A DNA stretch of 64,000 nt from Monomorium pharaonis (Eukaryota; Arthropoda; Insecta; Hymenoptera; Formicidae), in NCBI RefSeq assembly GCF_013373865.1, contig NC_050472.1, forward strand, positions 25,217,138-25,281,137, given 5' to 3'. The translations under genes were made by a program, and so were the position numbers. The notes under the pieces are model-generated. The model did no database searches and was not told the origin of the DNA. It worked only from the letters and a program-made list of their open reading frames with translations. This document shows positions 12,381 to 22,037 of this stretch, piece after piece. Numbering within the stretch: position 1 is the first letter of the stretch; every line of letters starts with the position of its first letter.

Positions 12381-13324
12381 ACCTTCGAGTTCGAATAATT
12401 CCTTAATTACTGTTTGGATCGTCTCCACCCATAATAATTTCTTGTAGAACTCTTAGAATATCGTCCAGAACTGCCGTCAGAACTACTGGAACTTAAAAAA
12501 AATTTTTATCTGCACTTAGTCGATTTTCGCGCGAGTCGCACCTTCGAGATCGAATAATTCTTTAATTAGTGTTCTAATTGTCTCCGCCCATAATAATTTC
12601 TTGTAGTATTCTTAGAATACTGTCTAGAACTGCCGTCAGAACTACTGGAACTATTAAAAAAAAATTCGTCGGCACTTAGTCGATTTTCGCGCGAGTCGCA
12701 CCTTCGAGGTCGAATAACTCCTTAATTAATGTTCGGATCGTCTCCGCCCATAATAATTTCTTGTAAAACTCTTAGAATACTATCTAGAACTGCCGTCAGA
12801 ACTACTGGAACTATTAAAAAAAAATTCGTCGGCACTTAGTCGATTTTCGCGCGAGTCGCACGTTCGAGGTCGAATAACTTCTTAATTAATATTCGGATCG
12901 TCTCCGCCCATAATAATTTATTGTAGAACTCTTAGAATACTGTCTAGAACTGCCGTCAGAACTACTGGAACTCTTAAAAAAAAAATTCGTCGGCACTTAG
13001 TCGATTTTCGCGCGAGTCGTATTTTTGAAGTCGAATAATTTCTTAATTAATGTTCGGATCGTCTCCGCCCATAATAATTTTTTGTAGAACTCTTAGAATA
13101 CTGTCTAGAACTGCCGTCAGAACTACTGGAACTCTTAAAAAAAAATTCGTCGGCACTTAGTCAATTTTCGCGCGAGTCGCACCTTCGAGGTCGAATAACT
13201 TCTTAATTAATATTCGGATCGTCTCCGCCCATAATAATTTCTTGTATAACTCTTAGAATACTGTCTAGAACTGCCGTCAGAACTACTGGAACTCTTAAAA
13301 AAAAATTCGTCGGCACTTAGTCGA
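12381..13324 (-). repeat. Satellite array, minus orientation, about 6 units
   Basis: Tandem units of about 159-160 bp, each with a CTTAGTCGATTTTCGCGCGA segment, a GTCTCCGCCCATAATAATTT segment and a CTGCCGTCAGAACTACTGGA segment. Units can be told apart by diagnostic variants. The outermost is the most divergent, the next has CTAATTG and a doubled ATTCTTAGAATAC, and an inner one has TATTTTTGAAG. Read in plus sense from the centre, the order (here called F-E-D-C-B-A) is partly repeated in the right arm. Confidence 0.9.
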
Positions 13325-13346
13325 TACTGTCTAGAACTGCCGAAGA
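13325..13346. other. Array polarity switch
   Basis: A short minus-sense fragment (ATACTGTCTAGAACTGCC) follows the start of a CTTAGTCG segment. It then joins directly to a plus-sense unit beginning with a T-rich run. This is the point where array orientation reverses. It could be the natural centre of the element, or a chimeric or fold-back join made in reading or assembly. Confidence 0.75.
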
Positions 13347-16300
13347 ATTTTTTTTTAAGAGTTCCAGTAGTTCTGACGGCAGTTCTAGACAGTATTCTAA
13401 GAGTTCTACAAAAAATTATTATGGGCGGAGACGATCCGAACATTAATTAAGAAATTATTCGACTTCAAAAATACGACTCGCGCGAAAATCGACTAAGTGC
13501 CGACGAATTTTTTTTTTAAGAGTTCCAGTAGTTCTGACGGCAGTTCTAGACAGTATTCTAAGAGTTCTACAATAAATTATTATGGGCGGAGACGATCCGA
13601 ATATTAATTAAGAAGTTATTCGACCTCGAACGTGCGACTCGCGCGAAAATCGACTAAGTGCCGACGAATTTTTTTTAATAGTTCCAGTAGTTCTGACGGC
13701 AGTTCTAGATAGTATTCTAAGAGTTTTACAAGAAATTATTATGGGCGGAGACGATCCGAACATTAATTAAGGAGTTATTCGACCTCGAAGGTGCGACTCG
13801 CGCGAAAATCGACTAAGTGCCGACGAATTTTTTTTAATAGTTCCAGTAGTTCTGACGGCAGTTCTAGACAGTATTCTAAGAATACTACAAGAAATTATTA
13901 TGGGCGGAGACAATTAGAACACTAATTAAAGAATTATTCGATCTCGAAGGTGCGACTCGCGCGAAAATTGACTAAGTGCCGACGAATTTTTTTTTAAGAG
14001 TTCCAGTAGTTCTGACGGCAGTTCTAGACAGTATTCTAAGAGTTATACAAGAAATTATTATGGGCGGAGACGATCCGAATATTAATTAAGAAGTTATTCG
14101 ACCTCGAAGGTGCGACTCGCGCGAAAATTGACTAAGTGCCGACGAATTTTTTTTAAGAGTTCAGTAGTTCTGACGGCAGTTCTAGACAGTATTCTAAGAG
14201 TTCTACAAAAAATTATTATGGCGGAGACGATCCGAACATTAATTAAGAAATTATTCGACTTCAAAAATACGACTCGCGCGAAAATCGACTAAGTGCCGAC
14301 GAATTTTTTTTTATTTTTTTCCAGTAGTTCTGACCGGGCAGTTCTAGATAGTATTCTAAGAGTTTTACAAGAAATTATTATGGGCGGAGACGATCCGAAC
14401 ATTAATTAAGGAGTTATTCGACCTCGAAGGTGCGACTCGCGCGAAAATCGACTAAGTGCCGACGAATTTTTGTTTTAAGAGTTCCAGTAGTTCTGACGGC
14501 AGTTCTAGACAGTATTCTAAAGAGTTATACAAAGAATTATTATGGGCGGAGACGATCCGAATATTAATTAAGAAGTTATTCGACCTCGAAGGTGCGACTT
14601 CGCGCGAAAATCGACTAAGTGCCGACGAATTTTTTTTAAGATTTCCAGTCGTTCTGACGGCAGTTCTAGACAGTATTCTAAGAGTTCTACAAGAAATTAT
14701 TAGGGGCGGAGACGATCCAATATTATTAATTAAGAAGTTATTCGACCTCGAAGGTGCGACTCGCGCGAAAAATCGACTAAGTGCCGACGAATTTTTTTTT
14801 AATAGTTCCGTAGTTCTGACGGCAGTTCTAGATAGTATTCTAAGAGTTTTACAAGAAATTATTATGGGCGGAGACGATCCGAACATTATTAAGGAGTTAT
14901 TCGACCTCGAAGGTGCGACTCGCGCGAAAATCGACTAAGTGCCGACGAATTTTTTTTAATAGTTCTAGTAGTTCTGACGGCAGTTCTAGACAGTATTCTA
15001 AGAGTTATACAAGAAATTATTATGGGCGGAGACGATCCGAATATTAATTAAGAAGTTATTCGACCTCGAAGGTGCGACTCGCGCGAAAATCGACTAAGTG
15101 CCGACGAATTTTTTTTTAAGAGTTCCAGTAGTTCTGACGGCAGTTCTAGACAGTATTCTAAGAGTTCTACAAGAAATTATTATGGGCGGAGACGATCCGA
15201 ACATTAATTAAGAAGTTATTCGACCTCGAAGGTGCGACTCGCGCGAAAATCGACTAAGTGCCGACGAATTTTTTTTTAAGAGTTCCAGTAGTTCTGACGG
15301 CAGTTCTAGACAGTATTCTAAGAGTTCTACAAAAATTATTATGGGCGGAGACGATCCGAACATTAATTAAGAATTATTCGACCTCGAAGGTGCGACTCGC
15401 GCGAAAATCGACTAAGTGCCGACGAATTTTTTTTTAATAGTTCCAGTAGTTCTGACGGCAGTTCTAGACAGTATTTAAGAGTTCTACAAGAAATTATTAT
15501 GGGCGGAGACGATCCGAACATTAATTAAGGAGTTATTCGACCTCGAAGGTGCGACTCGCGCGAAAATCGACTAAGTGCCGACGAATTTTTTTTTAATAGT
15601 TCCAGTAGTTCTGACGGCAGTTCTAGACAGTATTCTAAGAGTTCTACAAGAAATTATTATGGGCGGAGACGATCCGAATATTAATTAAGGAGTTATTCGA
15701 CCTCGAAGGTGCGACTCGCGCGAAAATCGACTAAGTGCCGACGAATTTTTTTTTAAGAGTTCCAGTAGTTCTGACGGCAGTTCTAGACAGTATTCTAAGA
15801 GTTATACAAGAAATTATTATGGGCGGAGACGATCCGAATATTATTAAGAAGTTATTCGACCTCGAAGGTGCGACTCGCGCGAAAATCGACTAAGTGCCGA
15901 CGAATTTTTTTTTAAGGTTCCAGTAGTTCTGACGGCAGTTCTAGACAGTATTCTAAGAGTTACAAAAAATTATTATGGGCGGAGACGATCCGAACATTAA
16001 TTAAGAATATTCGACTCAAAAATGCGACTCGCGCGAAAATCGACTAAGTGCCGACGAATTTTTTTTTAATAGTTCCAGTAGTTCTGACGGCAGTTCTAGA
16101 CAGTATTCTAAGAGTTCTACAAGAAATTATTATGGGCGGAGACGATCCGAACATAATTAAGAGTTATTCGACCTCGAAGGTGCGACTCGCGCGAAAATCG
16201 ACTAAGTGCCGACGAATTTTTTTTTAATAGTTCCAGTAGTTCTGACGGCAGTTCTAGACAGTATTCTAAGAGTTCTACAAGAAATTATTATGGGCGGAGA

Positions 16301-16977
16301 CGATCCGAACATTAATTAAGGAGTTATTCGACCTCGAAGGTGCGACTCGCGCGAAAATCGACTAAGTGCCGACGAATTTTTTTTTAAGAGTTCCAGTAGT
16401 TCTGACGGCAGTTCTAGACAGTATTCTAAGAGTTCTAAAAAAAATTATTATGGGCGGAGACGATCCGAACATTAATTAAGAAGTTATTCGACCTCGAAGG
16501 TGCGACTCGCGCGAAAATCGACTAAGTGCCGACGAATTTTTTTTTAAGAGTTCCAGTAGTTCTGACGGCAGTTCTAGACAGTATTCTAAGAGTTCTACAA
16601 GAAATTATTATGGGCGGAGACGATCCGAACATTAATTAAGGAGTTATTCGACCTCGAAGGTGCGACTCGCGCGAAAATCGACTAAGTGCCGACGAATTTT
16701 TTTTTAATAGTTCCAGTAGTTCTGACGGCAGTTCTAGACAGTATTCTAAGAATACTACAAGAAATTATTATGGGCGGAGACAATTAGAACACTAATTAAA
16801 GAATTATTCGATCTCGAAGGTGCGACTCGCGCGAAAATCGACTAAGTGCCGATAAAAATTTTTTTAAGTTCCAGTAGTTCTGACGGCAGTTCTGGACGAT
16901 TCTAAGAGTTCTACAAGAAATTATTATGGGCGGAGACGATCCAACAGTAATTAAGGAATTATTCGAACTCGAAGGTT
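13347..16977 (+). repeat. Satellite array, plus orientation, about 23 units
   Basis: Consecutive units average about 159 bp. The first four (to about 13980) mirror variants E, D, C and B of the minus arm. They are followed by F-E-C-F and further types, which indicates a partial higher-order repeat. The outermost two units (about 16688-16977) match the outermost two of the left arm, supporting true inverted ends. Many units between about 14200 and 16200 carry small deletions, as expected of poorly polished long-read sequence in a repeat near a contig end. Confidence 0.9.
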
Positions 16978-17036
16978 TGCCACTGAATGATGTTATAACT
17001 TTCGATGGTGATTTTTTAAACAATTATAAAGATTGA
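16926..17036 (+). pseudogene. Decayed C-terminal coding fragment in the last array unit
   Basis: Read from ATG at 16926, the frame runs MGGDDPTVIKELFELEGLPL and then about 17 more residues ending in NNYKD before TGA at 17034-17036. The preceding part of every unit can be read as LTAVLDSILRVLQEII, a heptad-like amphipathic stretch, in the frame of that tail, but small indels break the join. Internal units carry an extra base that puts a TAA soon after DDPN. The left arm holds the same tail with different small lesions. It is probably the relic of a real protein end, amplified as a repeat. The protein family is not recognised. Composition alone could also mislead here. Confidence 0.35.
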
Positions 17037-17233
17037 TGTTTTTTATTTATCAGGAACTCTAGAACTCGTCGAAAGGAATCAAATACACTATTCAGAACTA
17101 TTCCTGCTTAATATAATTTTTTTTTATTTTTTGTAATTTTTTTGAAAAATGGAAAAAAAATTTTTATATCAGGAACTCTAGTACTCGTCAAAAGAAATCA
17201 AATGAATTATTTAGAACTATTCGGTGCTGATTT
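17037..17233 (-). repeat. Right subterminal region
   Basis: Inverted copy of 12121-12380, with the TATCAGGAACTCT motif at about 17049-17061 and 17167-17179, the TTCAGAACTATTCCTG segment, and the AT-rich spacer. Confidence 0.8.
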
Positions 17234-17382
17234 TAGGTGTGAAGTTGGCACCCCATTTTCAAAGTGTGAGTTCCATGTATAACGAACGGAACTCTTTTTA
17301 AACCTATCAGGAACTCTTCTTTAGTTCTGAATAATTCAGAAACTCTAACAGAACTACGATTTTGTACCATAGGGGTGCCAAC
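17234..17382 (-). repeat. Right terminal block, cut by the gap
   Basis: Inverted copy of 11957-12120. It starts TAGGTGTGAAGTTGGCACCC and ends ATAGGGGTGCCAAC right at the first N, so the final TTCACAC-type bases are missing. It is shorter than the left block by several single bases, mostly in homopolymers. Confidence 0.85.
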
Positions 17383-17882
17383 NNNNNNNNNNNNNNNNNN
17401 NNNNNNNNNNNNNNNNNNNNNNNNNNNNNNNNNNNNNNNNNNNNNNNNNNNNNNNNNNNNNNNNNNNNNNNNNNNNNNNNNNNNNNNNNNNNNNNNNNNN
17501 NNNNNNNNNNNNNNNNNNNNNNNNNNNNNNNNNNNNNNNNNNNNNNNNNNNNNNNNNNNNNNNNNNNNNNNNNNNNNNNNNNNNNNNNNNNNNNNNNNNN
17601 NNNNNNNNNNNNNNNNNNNNNNNNNNNNNNNNNNNNNNNNNNNNNNNNNNNNNNNNNNNNNNNNNNNNNNNNNNNNNNNNNNNNNNNNNNNNNNNNNNNN
17701 NNNNNNNNNNNNNNNNNNNNNNNNNNNNNNNNNNNNNNNNNNNNNNNNNNNNNNNNNNNNNNNNNNNNNNNNNNNNNNNNNNNNNNNNNNNNNNNNNNNN
17801 NNNNNNNNNNNNNNNNNNNNNNNNNNNNNNNNNNNNNNNNNNNNNNNNNNNNNNNNNNNNNNNNNNNNNNNNNNNNNNNNNN
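17383..17882. other. Scaffold gap of exactly 500 N
   Basis: A run of 500 unknown bases. The round number suggests a fixed-size placeholder rather than a measured distance. Open frames drawn across it are meaningless. Confidence 0.98.
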
Positions 17883-19859
17883 TTAGCCTCTTTTCCATCC
17901 TTCTCATTACGTCCCTCCCACTTTCTCGTTGCCACCCTCCCGTAACTAAGAGGTCTCGGTTGCCGCTCTAAACTCGAGTAAAAGCCCGGAGGACCGAGCG
18001 TGAGTAGGTACCTATCTCTTGCGGATGCGATTTCGTAAATTCAAGTAAAACTAAGATCCGTGTAAACCTAATCTTCTTAAACGAAGTCCAAATCGTAAAG
18101 TCTCGAGCACCCGCCGCCGGCTGGTGCTGCATCGCCGCTCGCGCTCTGGAATAAAAAGGGCGGCGGGAGCGGTGAATAGTAGAACGTGGGGTGGACTCGG
18201 CTTATACTCGGGTAAGGACGAGAGGGGGATGAGTACTAAAACGCGATTATATCGCGGCGTGGTCGGTACCGCTTGGGCTTAAGAACGAGAGGAGAGGAAC
18301 GAGAGAAGCCTCGTTCTCGAAGTACGCGCGCCAGCGAGGACGACAATAATTTCGTATTAAAACGGTTCTTGTGGATTACACATTTCCCGCCTCCGACATT
18401 TCCGTCCATCCGTTTCCCTCTCATCCCATCCTCCCTTTTTGCTCACGTCATTTGCAGATAATGCGGATACGATCTCCCGCTTTTTTCCTCCCCTTTCCTC
18501 CCCTCCCCTTCCGTTTCTCCCATGCGCTGTTTTCCCTTCTCGTCTCTTTTCGGCGAGAAGGCTTTCTTCGAAGAAAAGAAGACACTTCATCTCTCTCCTC
18601 TAATACCTTTCACCTCCTAACGGTTATTCTCATTCTCGTTATTTTACTTGAGCCACGCGAGAGACTTCTGTTTCTCATTGCTTTTTTACTTCACGTTCGC
18701 GAAGAAGGGCGACCGGAAGAAAATAGAACGCTTAAGCGACTCTGCATTATAACAATATTTTTTTGTCGTATTTATACAAAACCACCACGGGGTTGTATTC
18801 CACGATATATTTGGCGAACATATTCCGCGTTCTTCGCGGGATGATGCAAGCGCGATCTTCCCTCTTTTCTTCCTCCTCTCCTCTCTACAATATAGAAACA
18901 AAACTGACATTTTGTCGGATTTCGGGCACGCACCAAAGAAAATCTCATCTCTTCTATTCGTTGAAATTTTCGAGTTACTTTACTCGGTAAACACGGCGAG
19001 TAAAAGTTGTCGTGGCGTTGCATAACACGTTCCAATTTTACATTAAAAGAGTCGCGGTCCGCCGCGAAAATATGATCCCCTTCTTCCCCCCTCCTGTCTT
19101 TGGATTTCCCTCTTTTTGCATCGTGCTTCTCGTGGATGATACAAATACGATCCTCTTTCGCGCAGCACGCTGCTTTTCCGCCGTCTCGCGACGTGTCGCT
19201 GCCTTTCTTTTGCCTCGCGACGGACTTCCTTCCAGCCGGAAACTTTTTCTTTTGTGGCTTTCTCCCTCTGTCCTCTCATCTTTTTCCCTTTTTTTTCTGC
19301 ACTCTCTTCGATGTGCGGCACGTCGCGTCTCATTATTCTTATTTCACGCTTCTACCTCGTTTCCCGAAGAACTTTTCGCGCGAGTTAGTATAGATATGAG
19401 TTTCCGCTCTTATCTCGTTCTATATATATGCACACAGCAGTGTGCAAACAGCTGGAAACAAGAGGACCAAAGGAGAAATGGTAACTACGTTGGGAGAATG
19501 TTAAAAGCTGATATCGTGAGATTGCGGCGAGATTATCGCTCGATCGCGCGGATATTGCCAATCCCGCGTTCGTAGGAGGTTAATTTTATTTGTATTCTCC
19601 CACACCCTTTGCGGCGTATTTTCGTTATCTTCTAAATGAACACCTAATATTAATTAATTTTGATTACGTTCTATTAATTTAATTACGGTATTATTATTCA
19701 TAGGAGAAACATACTCATTGACTGGAATTTATATTATTGGTGGGTGAACGATTAATTCTCTTGTTTAATTATTAAAACGTGATACGTATGATGCAACACG
19801 ATTGTATTGCAAATGAATTATCAGACGCGATGGCGGAAGCTGCATGAAACCAGCGTGTA

Positions 19860-19862
19860 TCT

Positions 19863-19899
<37 letters not shown>
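19860..19899 (+). repeat. (TC)n microsatellite, copy B
   Basis: Counterpart of 3887-3925 with one extra C interrupting the run. Confidence 0.9.
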
Positions 19900-20320
19900 T
19901 TCGTTTTTACATCTTTTAATTAATATTTAAAATTAAATGGACTTTATTATCGCTTCAACCATCGGGAAAATAGATTGTTGCCCAGTATTCAGTGGATCAA
20001 CGTCTTGCTTTCTTTTTAAGCTAGAAGCCAGATTGAAATCATTCACGCAATTAACTGAATTTTTTGTACTTCCAGCGTGGGAAGATTGTAAAAACGGGTC
20101 TTCGTCAGGAGGGAAAGTCCCAGCTTCCGGCTACAAAACTCGCGTCTTTACTACACGCGCACGCGAGCGTCTTCAATCTCAATCCTCTCTTTCTCCTCTC
20201 AAAAAAGCGTTTACATGTAACGAGAAACGCATTCCCTTCCGCGAGCAGCTTCATTCAACAATTTTCGCGAACTCACACATATACTATCACGGTGCTTGTT
20301 GACATACGAGAGGAAATGAG

Positions 20321-20323
<3 letters not shown>

Positions 20324-20387
<64 letters not shown>

Positions 20388-20392
20388 AGAGA
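20324..20392 (+). repeat. (AG)n microsatellite, copy B
   Basis: Counterpart of 4351-4420, interrupted once by GGA. Confidence 0.9.
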
Positions 20393-20729
20393 ATATTCGC
20401 TCCGTTTTTATTCTTTCGCTTCTAGATAATGCAGAAACGATCCTCACTCGCTCCTTTCTGCCTCTTTTTTTTCTCCACCGGTATCTCTCGCCTTCGTACT
20501 TACCCTCTACCTTTACCAACCCCCTTTACGAGGGACTTCTTTGCCGAGATAGCGTGGACCTTTCCTCCCGCGGTTCCTTTATTCCTTTGATAGTCGCCAC
20601 TTCCTATCGATGGTCTTATTTTTCTCGTTATCATTCCCTTGGACTTCTCTTCCTCACCGTCTCTCTAGTCGCCGCTCTCTTTTTTTTATTCCCATCTCCG
20701 TAAGCATTAATACGGATGTCTTCTGTGCC

Positions 20730-20730
20730 T

Positions 20731-20769
<39 letters not shown>
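20730..20769 (+). repeat. Compound (CT)n(GT)n microsatellite, copy B
   Basis: Counterpart of 4761-4801, shorter by one CT. Confidence 0.9.
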
Positions 20770-20909
20770 ATGTTTTTAGATCCCTGTCGTTTTTCCAGCA
20801 TGTTCTTGCGTCCCTTAAATTCTGGTCGTTTTTGTCAGCACCGAGTGTATAACGAACGCTTGCGTTTGGATCTCTCTGTTTAGAGAACTGTATAAATATC
20901 CGATTCGAG

Positions 20910-20938
20910 TTACACACAATAGGTATTATTGTGTGTAA
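20910..20938. repeat. 12-bp perfect inverted repeat, copy B
   Basis: Identical to 4941-4969. Confidence 0.75.
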
Positions 20939-21990
20939 TATTGCGATAGAGTATGGAAGTGCATACCCTCGACAATCAAATTTTTTTAGTGGAGAATAAC
21001 TAGGCAGCCGAGAATAACGGAACTTTTAAAAGTACCGTAGAGACCAATGGAAAACATTACGAAGACACGCGATCTCAAACTAAATGACGCCCGATTCTAT
21101 CGAGAAAATCGAAGGAAGATTCTCCTCATTTCTCATCTACCTTTTTACCAACGCGAACTCATTTCGCCCTTAATTTTTTTATTTTATTTTAAAGACTACT
21201 TTTTATGGAGTGAATTGTAGTTAACTGAAGTCATTTTATTATCTTGGTATTGATAATAAAAATTGTTGGCATTTTTTTTTTTGTAAGCATCAAACTCTGT
21301 GATATTTATCGATAACTACAATTATTTTGTGATTTGAGAAATTAAATATCTTTCTTGTATGTTTCATCAGATTTATGCTAATTTAAATAATTAATTCTAT
21401 TAATTTAAATTGTATTGGACGTCGGATATCATCGATTATTAAGTACCAGATTATGCGCTAATCTTCTTAAGGGGAACAACAGCCGCGAGCTATCATCTTG
21501 ATTCCCTTTTTCCTTCTTCTCCCCGGTAATTACAGGAGTTCGCTCCCGCCCTTTCCTACTCGTTGCTTTATCCTCTTGTAAAACACCGCTGTGAAATAAA
21601 CAGCTCGCTTTCCGCTCGGCGTCGCGTCGTTCCGGAAGTTAAAACCGAGCCGGCCGGTTCCGCCGAGTTTCCGCCGTAAATACACTCCAAGGCTCGACCG
21701 AAATTTAGCACGCGGCCGAGCGCAAGGAAAATTTAAGGTGGTCCTTTCCCGGATGGACCCTCTCGCACGATGTTGTTTTACGAATTCGGTTTCGTTAAGC
21801 GATTATTCGGGAAAGCCGCAAATCTCTTTTCTTATTTTTTTATTGCAATATCTTACTGGAAGAATTAATAATTTTTTAATATTTTTATAATGTCAAACGA
21901 ATTTTTATTTAATTTTTTTTATAACGTGTGAATATTATTACGGTTTTCATTTTAGCGTTTTTACTTTATCTTTTATTTCATACATTTTCT

Positions 21991-21998
<8 letters not shown>

Positions 21999-22033
<35 letters not shown>
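21999..22033 (+). repeat. (TC)n microsatellite, copy B
   Basis: Counterpart of 6029-6065. Confidence 0.9.

Positions 22034-22037
<4 letters not shown>

Larger units (their letters stand above)
11957..17382. mobile_element. Foldback-like element with long satellite-bearing inverted ends
   Basis: About 5.43 kb inserted in copy A and absent from copy B, where the flanking sequence continues at 27922-27923. The left end (11957 inward) and right end (17382 inward) are inverted copies of each other through a terminal block, a subterminal region with AGAGTTCCTGATA motifs, and an array of roughly 159-160-bp units. Array orientation flips at about 13325-13346. The right end stops about 10 bases short of its expected terminus because of the N gap, so a target-site duplication cannot be checked. 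Foldback and Galileo elements of Drosophila have this plan, with long inverted termini built of tandem repeats. No transposase is visible, so it would be non-autonomous. The family is not recognised. A satellite array rearranged in assembly is the main alternative. Confidence 0.75.

Noticed and set aside
14456..14938. 160-codon open frame over three array units
   Set aside because: It is open only because indels in neighbouring units happen to compensate. Most units in both arms have stops in this frame.
12381..16977. CRISPR array
   Set aside because: The whole ~159-bp unit repeats with no unique spacers, and the DNA is from an animal.
17233..17971. Open frames across the N gap
   Set aside because: They consist of unknown residues and the gap length is arbitrary.
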